Assembly (NCBI RefSeq): GCF_001580455.1
Contig: NZ_CP010951.1
Location: 682,001-746,000, forward strand
Length of the DNA stretch: 64,000 nt
Reading direction: 5' to 3'
Source of the DNA: Ramlibacter tataouinensis
GTDB taxonomy: Bacteria > Pseudomonadota > Gammaproteobacteria > Burkholderiales > Burkholderiaceae_C
The notes below the pieces were generated by a model. That model was not told the DNA's origin and made no database searches. It worked only from the letters and a program-made list of their open reading frames with translations. Numbering within the stretch: position 1 is the stretch's first letter; every line of letters begins with the position of its first letter. Below are positions 34,463 through 43,013 of this stretch, one piece after another. The translations under genes and the position numbers were made by a program.

Positions 34463-35229
34463 CGGCGGGCGCTGCCCCGGGCCGGCTCGTCCTGGTGCCG
34501 GCACCCCTGGACTTCGGCTGCGACGCGCAGGCGCCGCTCGCGCAGGTCCTGCCGGAGGGCACGCTCGCGCAGGCGGCCGCCATCACCCACTGGGTCTGCG
34601 AGAACGCCAAGACGGCGCGCGCCTACCTCAAGCGTATCGGCGAACATCACCCGCTCGCGCTGCCCTTGCGCGAACAGCAGATCGCGGAGTTGCCGCGCGA
34701 AGTGCACAAGAAGGGCGATCACGCCGGCGGCTTCGACGCGGCGGCGCTGCTGGCGCCGGCCTTGCAGGGGCATGACCTGGGGCTGCTCAGCGAGGCGGGG
34801 ATGCCGGCCGTTGCCGATCCCGGCTCGTCGGTGGTGCGCGCGGCGCACGACCTGGGCATCGCGGTCGTGCCCCTGGTGGGGCCGGTCTCGCTGCTGCTCG
34901 CGCTGGCGGCCAGCGGGCTGAACGGCCAGCACTTCGCCTTCGTGGGCTACGTGCCGCAGGACCCGGCGCAGCGCGGGCAGCGGCTGCGCGAGCTCGAAAG
35001 CCTGGCCTTGAAAACGGGCCAGACCCAGCTTTTCATCGAAACGCCCTATCGCAACCTGACCCTGTGGGAATCCCTGTGCCAGGTGCTGCGGCCCGACACG
35101 CGGATCGCAGTGGCCAGCGCGCTCACGCTGCCGGAGTGCGTGGTGGCGATGGCGCCGGTGCAGCAATGGCGCACGCGCCCGGCGCCGGTGGCGAAAGACC
35201 GGCCGGCGGTGTTCGCGATTGGGCGCTAG
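34459..35229 (+). CDS. Tetrapyrrole-methylase family SAM-dependent methyltransferase, RsmI-like
   Basis: A 256-residue protein of the RsmI/cobalamin-type methylase superfamily. LVLVPAPLDFG is the first strand; LLSEAGMPAVADPGSSVVRA and VVPLVGPVSLLLALAASGL are the SAM- and substrate-binding loops seen in RsmI, which 2'-O-methylates C1402 of 16S rRNA. FVGYVPQDPAQR and IETPYRNLTLWE follow. It is shorter than true RsmI and lacks its C-terminal extension, so it may be a paralogue with another RNA target. The GTG start overlaps the maf stop (GTGA). Confidence 0.8.
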   Translation: MTAGAAPGRLVLVPAPLDFGCDAQAPLAQVLPEGTLAQAAAITHWVCENAKTARAYLKRIGEHHPLALPLREQQIAELPREVHKKGDHAGGFDAAALLAPALQGHDLGLLSEAGMPAVADPGSSVVRAAHDLGIAVVPLVGPVSLLLALAASGLNGQHFAFVGYVPQDPAQRGQRLRELESLALKTGQTQLFIETPYRNLTLWESLCQVLRPDTRIAVASALTLPECVVAMAPVQQWRTRPAPVAKDRPAVFAIGR

Positions 35230-35238
35230 GCGCGCCGG

Positions 35239-36246
35239 TCAGCGAACCGCGGGCACGGTCCTCATGGCGCGGATGGCACCTTCGCCGATCGCGGCGCCGA
35301 ACTTCTTCACCAGCTTCTCGGCCACGTTCTCGCGCCGCGTGTAATCCACCAGATCCTCGGCCTTCACCACCTCGCGGGCGACAAAGTCCAGGTTGCCGAG
35401 CTGGTCGGCCAGGCCCATCTCGACGGCCTGCTGGCCGGTCCAGAACAGGCCGCTGAACAGCTCGGGGCCGCTCTTCAGGCGGTCGCCGCGCCCGGCCTTC
35501 ACCACATCGATGAACTGCTTGTGCACCTGGTCCAGCATCTGCTGCGCAAAGGCGCGCTGCTTGTCGGTCTGCGGACTGAACGGATCGAGGAAGCCCTTGT
35601 TCTCGCCGGCGGTCATCAGCCGGCGCTCGACGCCGAGCTTTTCCATCAGCCCGGTGAAGCCGAAGCCGTCCATCAGCACGCCAATGGAGCCCACGATGCT
35701 GGCCTTGTCGACGTAGATCTTGTCGGCGGCGACCGCAATGTAGTAGGCCGCCGACGCGCACGATTCCTCGACGACGGCGTAGACCGGCTTCTTGTGCTTG
35801 GCCTTCAGCCGCCGGATCTCGTCGTTGATGATGCCGGCTTGCACCGGGCTGCCGCCCGGCGAATTGATCAACAGCACCACGCCCTGCGAACCGCTGTCCT
35901 CCAGGGCGCTGCGGATCGAGGCCACGATGGCCTCGGCGCTCGAATCGCTGTCCGACGCGATCTCCCCCTTGATCTCGACCACCGCCGTGTGCGGCGCGGT
36001 CTTGTCCGTGCTGGCCGTGCCCCGGTGCATCAGGGCCCACGCCAGGAACACGAGAAAGGCCAGCCAGGCCAGGCTGCGGACGGTGCGCCAGCGACGCGCC
36101 AGGCGCTGCTCCGCCAGCGAGTCGAACAGCAGCTTTTCCACGGTCGCGCGTTCCCAGGAAGGTTGCACGTGCGTTGCGCGTTCCGCTTCCGCCCGAGCGC
36201 GCGCCTCGCTTTCATGCGGGTATTCCGGCGGTTGGGGTTCGTTCAT
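35239..36246 (-). CDS. S49 family signal peptide peptidase SppA-like
   Basis: A 335-residue membrane-anchored serine protease that degrades cleaved signal peptides in the envelope. A single transmembrane helix lies at about residues 56-74 (TVRSLAWLAFLVFLAWALM). The protease domain has LLINSPGGSPVQAGIINDEI, the Ser region VEESCASAAYYIAVAAD, SIVGSIGVLMDGFGF and the Lys region RLMTAGENKGFLDPFSPQT. This is the short form with one domain. It follows the Rieske gene by 17 bases in the rluC-HAD-Rieske-sppA operon. Confidence 0.9.
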   Translation of the reverse strand: MNEPQPPEYPHESEARARAEAERATHVQPSWERATVEKLLFDSLAEQRLARRWRTVRSLAWLAFLVFLAWALMHRGTASTDKTAPHTAVVEIKGEIASDSDSSAEAIVASIRSALEDSGSQGVVLLINSPGGSPVQAGIINDEIRRLKAKHKKPVYAVVEESCASAAYYIAVAADKIYVDKASIVGSIGVLMDGFGFTGLMEKLGVERRLMTAGENKGFLDPFSPQTDKQRAFAQQMLDQVHKQFIDVVKAGRGDRLKSGPELFSGLFWTGQQAVEMGLADQLGNLDFVAREVVKAEDLVDYTRRENVAEKLVKKFGAAIGEGAIRAMRTVPAVR

Positions 36247-36263
36247 CTGTCGCTATCTATCGG

Positions 36264-36635
36264 CTAGAAATCGAGGGGTTTCAGGTTGTAGTCAGTATGC
36301 CAGTGGACGACGCCGTCCCGTTCGCTGGTGGCGATCCTGACCAGGCCGCCGCGGCAAGGGCCGCTGGCGCACGCACCGGTGTCGGGCTGGTAGACGGCGC
36401 CGTGCGTGCCGCACAGCAGCCAGCGGCCGCTGTCGTCGAAAAAACGGTTGGGCTGCCAGTCCATTTCCATGGCGACGTGGGCGCAGCGGTTCAGGTAGGC
36501 TTGCACCCGGCCCTGGTAACGGATCGCGAAGGCGCGGCAGGTCTGCCCGCCGTAGATCACGTCGAAGGGCACGGCGACGCCGCCATCGACGAGCTCGCGG
36601 GAATTGCACAGCGGCACAGCCGCCCCGCCGCTCAT
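36264..36635 (-). CDS. Rieske [2Fe-2S] domain protein
   Basis: A 123-residue stand-alone Rieske ferredoxin-like protein. The cluster ligands are visible as CAHVAMEMD (Cys-x-His) and LLCGTHGAVYQPDTG (Cys-x-x-His), about 24 residues apart. There is no signal peptide, so a cytosolic electron carrier or small-molecule sensor is likely. No oxygenase partner is nearby. It is coupled to the phosphatase gene by an ATGA overlap. The role is unknown; similar genes beside rluC and sppA occur in related betaproteobacteria as far as I recall. Confidence 0.85.
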   Translation of the reverse strand: MSGGAAVPLCNSRELVDGGVAVPFDVIYGGQTCRAFAIRYQGRVQAYLNRCAHVAMEMDWQPNRFFDDSGRWLLCGTHGAVYQPDTGACASGPCRGGLVRIATSERDGVVHWHTDYNLKPLDF

Positions 36636-37300
36636 GCGTTCTCCACCAGCCAGCCGTGCAGTTCGCCCACCGAGCGCGCCACGAACAGCGGACGCAGCGC
36701 CGCGAACTCGCCCGGCTCATGCGCGCCGTAGCTCACGCCGACGGCCGCGCAGCCGGCGTTGACGGCCATCTGCAGGTCATGCGTGGTGTCGCCGATCATC
36801 AGGGTGCGCTCCGGCTCGGTGCCGAACTCGCGCATCAGCTCACGCAGCATCAGCGGGTCGGGCTTGCCTGCCGTTTCGTCCGCGGTGCGCGAGCCGTCGA
36901 ACACACCGGCGAGCGGCGAACCCTGCAGCACCTCGTCCAGGCCCCGGCGCGACTTGCCGGTGGCCACGGCGAGCCAGTGATGGCGGGCCTTCAGCTCGGA
37001 CAACAAGGGCAACACGCCCCCGAACAGGCTCAGGTCATCCTGGTGCGCCGAGTAGTGGTGGCGGTAGCGCGCGCCCAGCTGGGGATACCTGTCCCTCGGC
37101 ACGTCGGGCGCCGCGTGCGCCAGCGCCTCCATCAGGCCCATGCCGATGACGTAGGCCGCTTCCCTGTCGCTGGGCACCCGGCCGCCCACGTCGGCGACGG
37201 CGCGCTGGATGCAGCGCACGATGATGGCGGTGGAATCGAACAGGGTGCCGTCCCAGTCGAAGGCGATCAGGTCAAAGCGGCGCGGTCGGGTGGATCTCAT
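36632..37300 (-). CDS. HAD-IA hydrolase, phosphoglycolate phosphatase-like
   Basis: A 222-residue haloacid dehalogenase phosphatase. Motif I with both Asp residues is LIAFDWDGTLFDST, motif II is LAVATGKSRRGLD, and motifs III-IV are AGKPDPLMLREL and LMIGDTTHDLQMAVNAG. The cap is the small helical IA type. It resembles Gph and pyrophosphatase-like proteins; the substrate is uncertain. ATG 37300 overlaps the end of rluC by 29 bases, the closest start to the conserved motif. Confidence 0.88.
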   Translation of the reverse strand: MRSTRPRRFDLIAFDWDGTLFDSTAIIVRCIQRAVADVGGRVPSDREAAYVIGMGLMEALAHAAPDVPRDRYPQLGARYRHHYSAHQDDLSLFGGVLPLLSELKARHHWLAVATGKSRRGLDEVLQGSPLAGVFDGSRTADETAGKPDPLMLRELMREFGTEPERTLMIGDTTHDLQMAVNAGCAAVGVSYGAHEPGEFAALRPLFVARSVGELHGWLVENA

Positions 37301-38258
37301 GGGCGGCGAACTTCGCGAGGTCCGGCGGCAGCGGGGCGAGCAATTCGATGCGCTCGCCGCTGGCGGGATGAGCGAACTGTAACCGCCACGCATGAAGGAA
37401 CATGCGCCTGAGCCCTTTCTTCTGCAGCGACCTGTTGAGTTCGAAGTCCCCGTACTTGTCGTCGCCCACGATCGCATGGCCCTGGGCGGCCAGGTGCACG
37501 CGGATCTGGTGGGTGCGGCCGGTCTTGATCGTGACTTCCAGCAGCGTGAATCCTTCGAGCTTCCTGGCCACCTTCACCAGCGTGATCGCCCGCATGCCGT
37601 TCGGATCGTCCTTGGTGACCACCTTCACCCGGCGCTCGCCATCGGCCTGCAGGTACTTGTGCAGCGGCAGGTCGATCACTTTCTTCCGCTCGGGCCAGTC
37701 CCCGGCGACCAGCGCCAGGTAGGTTTTGCCGGTTTCGCGGTCGCGGAACTGGTCCTGCAGCTTGACCAGCGCCGAGCGCTTCTTGGCCACCAGCAGGATG
37801 CCGGAGGTCTCCCGGTCCAGCCGGTGAACCAGTTCCAGCAGGCGGGCGCTCGGCCTGGCCTGGCGCAGCTGCTCGATCACGCCGAAGCTGACGCCGCTGC
37901 CGCCATGGACAGCCGTGCCGGCCGGCTTGTCGATCGCCAGCAGGTGCTCGTCTTCGAACAGCAGCGGGAACTCACGCGCCGGCGCCGGCCGGTCACCCCC
38001 GGCCGGCTCGGCCGAAACGCGGACGGGCGGCACCCGCACCACGTCGCCCTCGGCGACCCGGTTGTCGGCGGCCGCCCGGCCCTTGTTGATGCGGACTTCG
38101 CCGCTGCGGATGATCCGGTAGACGTGCGTCTTGGGCACGCCCTTGAGCTCGCGCATCAGGAAGTTGTCCAGGCGCTGGCCGGCGGATTCTTCCCCCACCT
38201 CCAGCCATTTCACCTGCGCGCTTGCGGGGGATGCGGCGCCCCCTATAATCCGTTTCAC
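37272..38258 (-). CDS. rluC: Ribosomal large-subunit pseudouridine synthase RluC
   Basis: A 328-residue pseudouridine synthase for 23S rRNA (positions 955, 2504 and 2580 in Escherichia coli). The N-terminal S4 domain spans about residues 25-85 (QRLDNFLMRELKGVPKTHVY, GEVRINKGRAAADNRV). The catalytic Asp is in LVHRLDRETSGILLVAKK, and TGRTHQIRVHLAAQGHAIVG is the second signature. The start is GTG 38258, with no ATG before the S4 domain. It is divergent from rne, as in enterobacteria, and the rne promoter lies over its first codons. Confidence 0.93.
   Translation of the reverse strand: MKRIIGGAASPASAQVKWLEVGEESAGQRLDNFLMRELKGVPKTHVYRIIRSGEVRINKGRAAADNRVAEGDVVRVPPVRVSAEPAGGDRPAPAREFPLLFEDEHLLAIDKPAGTAVHGGSGVSFGVIEQLRQARPSARLLELVHRLDRETSGILLVAKKRSALVKLQDQFRDRETGKTYLALVAGDWPERKKVIDLPLHKYLQADGERRVKVVTKDDPNGMRAITLVKVARKLEGFTLLEVTIKTGRTHQIRVHLAAQGHAIVGDDKYGDFELNRSLQKKGLRRMFLHAWRLQFAHPASGERIELLAPLPPDLAKFAAHEIHPTAPL
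38222..38249 (+). promoter_or_regulatory. Probable rne promoter
   Basis: TTGCGG (38222-38227) and a perfect TATAAT (38244-38249) are 16 bases apart on the plus strand. Transcription would begin near 38256, inside the 5' end of rluC on the other strand, and run through a long leader to rne at 38780. The -10 box is strong and the -35 box is weak. Confidence 0.6.
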
Positions 38259-38779
38259 TAGCGTAACGCTGTAAGTGGTTGATTTGCCTTGGAGTTTAGT
38301 CCACGCATTGCCACCGGTTGCGCTGGAAGGTCGGTGCCACCGCGGCCCGAAGCGCGCAGCCAGCCAGGCAGAACCTGGCGGGGCCCGCCTCGAGCCAGCG
38401 TGAAGCCGGCGCCCTTGAAACACCGATACGGAATACCAGTCCGCCAGCGGATGGCTGCGGACGGATCGAAGCGAGAACTCCTGTGTTGATGGCGATCATC
38501 CTGGCTTGCTGGCAGTGGCTCACCGCCCCCGCCCGCGGCTTTGCATCGCCCCAAGCCCGCCTGATCCGGGCTCCCGGTGCTACGAAATTTGAAGCACTGC
38601 AGCACCGCCGCGAAAGCGGCCCACCTCTCGCCCTCATCCAAGTGCCTTTGCCCCGGCTGCTGAGCTAGACCCTCGGCTGCCCGGTCGCAACACCGGCAAT
38701 TCCTTCCGTTTCAAGGCGCCTGCCCGGCACCGTTGACCCGTCATGGGTCTGTGATGCTCACAACAAAAAGGGTGACGCA
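38259..38779 (+). other. Long untranslated leader of rne
   Basis: No credible coding frame is present in these 521 bases. Frames on the plus strand (38318-38668) and minus strand are short and lack conserved features. If the promoter at 38222-38249 is used, this is the 5' leader of rne mRNA. In Escherichia coli the 361-base rne leader binds RNase E and mediates autoregulation, so a similar role is likely here but unproven. Several GC-rich inverted repeats are possible; I did not find one that stands out. GGGTGA at 38770-38775 serves as the ribosome-binding site. Confidence 0.55.
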
Positions 38780-41728
38780 ATGAAGCGGATGCTGATCAAT
38801 GCCACGCAAGCCGAGGAACGGCGCCTGGCGATCGTCGATGGACAGAAGCTCCTCGACTACGAAATCGAAATCGAAGGGCGCGAACAGCGCAAGGGCAACA
38901 TCTACAAGGCGGTGGTGACCCGGGTCGAGCCTTCGCTGGAGGCCTGCTTCGTGGACTACGGCGAGGACCGCCACGGTTTCCTGCCGTTCAAGGAAATCTC
39001 CAAGAGCTACTTCGCCCAGGGCGTGCCGGTCTCGCAGGCGCGCATCAACGACGTGATCAAGGAAGGCCAGGAGCTGCTGGTCCAGGTCGAAAAGGAAGAG
39101 CGCGGCAACAAGGGCGCGGCGCTGACCACCTTCGTCTCGCTGGCCGGGCGCTACGTGGTGCTCATGCCCAACAACCCGCGCGGCGGCGGCGTGTCGCGCC
39201 GCATCGAGGGTGACGACCGCGCCGAGCTCAAGGAGGCGATGGACCAGCTGGAGTACCCCAACGGCATGTCCATCATCGCGCGCACCGCCGGCATCGGCCG
39301 CAGCGCCGCCGAGCTGCAGTGGGACCTCAACTACCTGCTCAAGCTCTGGACCGCCATCGACGGCGCGGCCAAGGGCAGCAAGGGCGCGTTCCTGATCTAC
39401 CAGGAGTCCTCGCTCGTCATCCGCGCGATTCGTGACTACTTCAACCACGACATCGGCGACATCCTGATCGACACGGACGACATCTACGAACAAGCGCACC
39501 AGTTCATGTCGCACGTGATGCCCGAGCACGCGGCGCGCGTGAAGCGCTATCGCGACGACGCGCCGCTGTTCTCGCGCTTCCAGATCGAGCACCAGATCGA
39601 ATCGGCCTATGCGCGCGAGGTCAAGCTGCCCTCCGGCGGCGTGATCGTGATCGACCACACCGAGGCGCTGGTCTCCATCGACGTCAACTCGGCCCGCGCC
39701 ATCAAGGGCGGCGACATCGAGGAAACCGCCACCCGCACCAACCTGGAAGCCGCCGACGAAGTGGCGCGCCAGATGCGGCTGCGCGACCTGGGCGGCCTGA
39801 TCGTGATCGACTTCATCGACATGGAGGAAAGCAAGAACCGCCGCGAAGTCGAGAACCGCCTGCGCGATGCCTTGCGCCAGGACCGCGCGCGCGTGCAGTT
39901 CGGCACCATCAGCAAGTTCGGCCTGATGGAAATGAGCCGCCAGCGCCTGCGCCCGGCCCTGTCCGAAGGCGCCTCCATCCCCTGCCCGCGCTGCGGCGGC
40001 CACGGCCACATCCGCGACACCGAAAGCTCGGCGCTGCAGATCCTGCGGATCATCCAGGAAGAATCGATGAAGGACGGCACCGCCGCCGTGCACGTGCAGG
40101 TGCCGGTGGAAGTCGCCTCCTTCCTGCTGAACGAGAAGCGCACCGAGATCGCCAAGATCGAGCTCAAGCAGCGCATCAGCGTCATCATGGTGCCCAACAA
40201 GACGCTGGAGACGCCGCACTACCGCCTCGAACGCCTCAAGCACGACGATGCCCGCCTCGACAACCTGAAGGCCAGCTACCACATGGCAGAGGACTTCGAG
40301 GACGAGACCACGGTCACGCGCCGCACGCACGAGCGCGTGAACAAGCAGGAGCCGCTGATCAAGGGCGTGCTGCCCGACGCACCGGCGCCGGTGGCAACAC
40401 CCCGGCCCGAAGCCGCCCGGCCGCAGCCGGCCGCCAAGGCCCCCACGCCCACGCCGGCACCGGTGCATGCCCCGGCCGAAACCGGCTTTGCCAAGTGGAT
40501 CAAGAACCTGTTCGGCATCGGCGCTGCACCGGTCGCAACGCCGCCGGCCCCCGCGCCCGAAGCCAAGAAGGAAGAGCGCCGCGAGGGTCGCGGTGGCGAA
40601 GGCCGCCGTGGCGGCCGCGGCGAGCGTGGCGAACGCGGCGACCGTGGCGAACGCGGTGAGCGCGGCGACCGCCAGCAAGGCGGCCGGCGCGGCGAAGGCC
40701 GGCGTGACGAGCGCCGCGAGCGCGTGGGCGCCGAAGGCGAAGGCCAGCAACAGCCGCGTCGCGAACGCCAGGAGCGTGGCGAACGCGCGGACCGCGAGCA
40801 GCGCGACAACCGCGAGCGCCAGCAGGGACAACGCGAGCCGCGTGAGCGCCGCGACGCGCAGCTGCCCACCGAAGCCGCCGCGGTCACGGATGGCGTGCCG
40901 GCGGAGCAGCGCCAGGAGCGCCCGCCGCGCGGTGAACGCGGCGAGGGTCGCCGCGAGCGCGGTGAACGCGGTGAACGCGGCGAGCGCGGTGAGCGTGGCG
41001 AAGGCCGCCGCGAGCGCGGCGACCGCCGGGGCGAGCGCGGTCCGCGCGAGGCCCTGCCTGCCGCCGATCTGGCCGACCGTCCGGTGCCGGACGCCGTCGA
41101 TCAGCAGCAGTTGCCGATGGAGGGCCTGGCCGAAGCGCCGGAAGCCCGCCGCGAGGAAGGCGAAGAGCGCCGCGAACGCCGCTCGCGCGACCGCTACGGA
41201 CGCGACCGCCGCGAGCGCCAGCCGCGCGAAGAGGGCGCTCCGGTGTCCAACGAGGCGGCGACGCCTGCGCAGCAGGACGAAGCCGCGGGCGACCGCGCCG
41301 AGCGTCCGCGCTACCCCACCGGCTTCGTGAGCGAGGAGCCCGCGGCGGCTGCGGCCGAGCCCGTGAGGGCGGACGCCCCTGCGACTGCGGCGCCCGCCCC
41401 TGCCGTGGCGGCGCCGGCCCCTGCGCCGGCCCCGGCCCCGGCTCCGGCGGCACCGCACGGGCTGCCCAAGGTGGGCGCCTACGAACTGCCGGTGGCCCAG
41501 CTGCTCGAGGTGGCCGAGGGCAGCGGCTTGCAGTGGGTCAACTCGGATGCCGACAAGATCGCGGCTGTCCGAGCGGCGATCGCGGCCGAACCCAAGCCGG
41601 TGCGCGTGCCGCGGGAACGCCCGCCGGTGATCGTGCTGGACGAGGGCCCGCTGGTGCTGGTGGAGACCAAGCGCGACTTGCGCAACCTGCAGCTGCCCTT
41701 CGAGCAGGACAGCCTTCCGGTTCAGTAA
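38780..41728 (+). CDS. rne: Ribonuclease E
   Basis: A 982-residue endoribonuclease that organises mRNA decay and matures rRNA and tRNA. The catalytic half (1-~515) begins MKRMLINATQAEERRLAIVD. It contains the S1 domain (GNIYKAVVTRVEPSLEACF), the DNase I-like site with VSIDVNSARA and VIDFIDMEESKNRREV, and the zinc link CPRCGGHGH. The C-terminal half is disordered. It has a Pro/Ala stretch, a region of about 155 residues (~600-755) made of Arg, Glu, Gly repeats such as GERGERGERGERGE, another Ala/Pro stretch and a short conserved end. The repeat region is probably the RNA-binding and scaffold part. Confidence 0.96.
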   Translation: MKRMLINATQAEERRLAIVDGQKLLDYEIEIEGREQRKGNIYKAVVTRVEPSLEACFVDYGEDRHGFLPFKEISKSYFAQGVPVSQARINDVIKEGQELLVQVEKEERGNKGAALTTFVSLAGRYVVLMPNNPRGGGVSRRIEGDDRAELKEAMDQLEYPNGMSIIARTAGIGRSAAELQWDLNYLLKLWTAIDGAAKGSKGAFLIYQESSLVIRAIRDYFNHDIGDILIDTDDIYEQAHQFMSHVMPEHAARVKRYRDDAPLFSRFQIEHQIESAYAREVKLPSGGVIVIDHTEALVSIDVNSARAIKGGDIEETATRTNLEAADEVARQMRLRDLGGLIVIDFIDMEESKNRREVENRLRDALRQDRARVQFGTISKFGLMEMSRQRLRPALSEGASIPCPRCGGHGHIRDTESSALQILRIIQEESMKDGTAAVHVQVPVEVASFLLNEKRTEIAKIELKQRISVIMVPNKTLETPHYRLERLKHDDARLDNLKASYHMAEDFEDETTVTRRTHERVNKQEPLIKGVLPDAPAPVATPRPEAARPQPAAKAPTPTPAPVHAPAETGFAKWIKNLFGIGAAPVATPPAPAPEAKKEERREGRGGEGRRGGRGERGERGDRGERGERGDRQQGGRRGEGRRDERRERVGAEGEGQQQPRRERQERGERADREQRDNRERQQGQREPRERRDAQLPTEAAAVTDGVPAEQRQERPPRGERGEGRRERGERGERGERGERGEGRRERGDRRGERGPREALPAADLADRPVPDAVDQQQLPMEGLAEAPEARREEGEERRERRSRDRYGRDRRERQPREEGAPVSNEAATPAQQDEAAGDRAERPRYPTGFVSEEPAAAAAEPVRADAPATAAPAPAVAAPAPAPAPAPAPAAPHGLPKVGAYELPVAQLLEVAEGSGLQWVNSDADKIAAVRAAIAAEPKPVRVPRERPPVIVLDEGPLVLVETKRDLRNLQLPFEQDSLPVQ
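40594..41053 (+). repeat. Repetitive Arg-Gly-Glu coding tract in rne
   Basis: The DNA is built of imperfect 9-base units on the pattern ggcgaacgc or ggcgagcgt, encoding runs of Gly-Glu-Arg and Gly-Asp-Arg. The longest uninterrupted run lies near 40930-41010. Such a tract is prone to length change by slippage or recombination, and it makes the protein tail highly charged. Confidence 0.7.
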
Positions 41729-41753
41729 GAAGTACCGGCCGGGCCGCGGCGCG

Positions 41754-43007
41754 CTACTGCGTCGCCGCCCGTTTCCAGGCTTGCGCGGCCGCTGAGGCAT
41801 CGCCGCGCTGCTCGGCCAGTTCGGCCAGCGCGCGCCAAGCGCCGCGGTGCAGCCCGGCATCCTGCAGGCCGACCACGGCCTGGCCCATGAGCTGCTGCGC
41901 CTTGCCCCAGAGCTGGCGCTTCATGCAGGCCATGCCCGCCAGGTATTGCAGCGTGGCATCGCGCGGGTCCTGGCGCTGAGCCGTCTCGATGCGCGCCAAC
42001 CATCCGGCGTCGATGCTGTCCAGCCCCGACTCCAGCGCGCGCACCAGCTTGACCTTGCTTGCTTCGGGCAGCCCGTGCTGCTGCTCCCAAGTGGGCAGCA
42101 GCCAGTCGCGCGCGAGCTGGGCGTCGCCGCCCAGCTGCGTGAGCCGGTGCGCCGCGTGGATGGCCAGCTCAGGCATGGCGCGTTCGCCCGGCTCCAGCGA
42201 AGTCCAGGCGCGCTGCAATTGCACGGCATCGTGCGCGCCGTTGAGCAAATCGACCGCCAGGCCGCGCACGATGCTGTCGGCGGCGACGCTGGAGAACGCG
42301 CGGTGCTTGGCCAGCAGGCGCGCCGTTTCCAGGGCTTCGGGCGTCTGCTGCGACAGGCGTGCGGCCTGCAGCCGGGTGCGAAGCGCCAGCGTGCGCCGCG
42401 CCGCGCCCTGCGGCAGCAGGCGCAGCCATCCCATGGCGGCGTCCGGATCATGGTCGTCGAGCGACCAGCGCGCCGCCCGCAGCAGCGCGCCCTCGTGGGT
42501 CTCCTGCGCGTCGCGCGCGGAGGTTTGCTCCAGCGCCAGCTTCACGTGCTCCTCGCGTGCCGGCTTGTCCTGCAACGCGTGCGCGCCTTCCGCCGCGAGC
42601 AGATGCGCAAGCGTGCGCAACTGCGCGCCGTTCGCCGGCGCGTGGCCGCCCGTGGCCAGCGAATGCTCCTGTCCAAGCGCGGCCTCCGCGGCCTTGCGCG
42701 CGCGGATGAAACGGCCGGCCAGCAGGTGCGACATCGCATCGAGCACGGCGCCATGCATGGCACGCTCCTTCTGTTGCGCGCGCCAGCGCAGCGCCTGCCT
42801 CGGCATGTCGAACAGCACGGAGAGCGCGCGCACCGCGCCGTACACCAGCACGAAGGCCGCGAACAGCAGCACCAGCACCAGGTTCAGCGACAGGTCCACC
42901 CGGTAGGGCGCCCAGAACACCGTGACGGTGCCCTCGTTGTTGCCGGCGAAGAGCGCGATGGCGACAGCGATCCCGAACAGGGCCAGCAGCCAGAGAGCGG
43001 CGCGCAC
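41754..43007 (-). CDS. hemY: HemY-like membrane protein with TPR repeats
   Basis: A 417-residue protein of the HemY N-terminal family. Two N-terminal membrane segments (about residues 3-19 and 40-60) are followed by helical TPR-like repeats to the C-terminus, such as LQYLAGMACMKRQLWGKAQQ. The family lies downstream of hemX in gamma- and betaproteobacteria; despite its name no enzymatic step is proven. The start is GTG 43007, with GAGG seven to nine bases upstream inside the end of hemX. Confidence 0.85.
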   Translation of the reverse strand: MRAALWLLALFGIAVAIALFAGNNEGTVTVFWAPYRVDLSLNLVLVLLFAAFVLVYGAVRALSVLFDMPRQALRWRAQQKERAMHGAVLDAMSHLLAGRFIRARKAAEAALGQEHSLATGGHAPANGAQLRTLAHLLAAEGAHALQDKPAREEHVKLALEQTSARDAQETHEGALLRAARWSLDDHDPDAAMGWLRLLPQGAARRTLALRTRLQAARLSQQTPEALETARLLAKHRAFSSVAADSIVRGLAVDLLNGAHDAVQLQRAWTSLEPGERAMPELAIHAAHRLTQLGGDAQLARDWLLPTWEQQHGLPEASKVKLVRALESGLDSIDAGWLARIETAQRQDPRDATLQYLAGMACMKRQLWGKAQQLMGQAVVGLQDAGLHRGAWRALAELAEQRGDASAAAQAWKRAATQ

Positions 43008-43013
43008 CGGCGA

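Noticed and set aside
38741..41860. A 1039-codon open frame on the minus strand opposite rne
   Set aside because: It is antisense to RNase E, has extremely biased composition caused by the repeat tract, and shows no recognisable domain. High GC makes such long shadow frames common.
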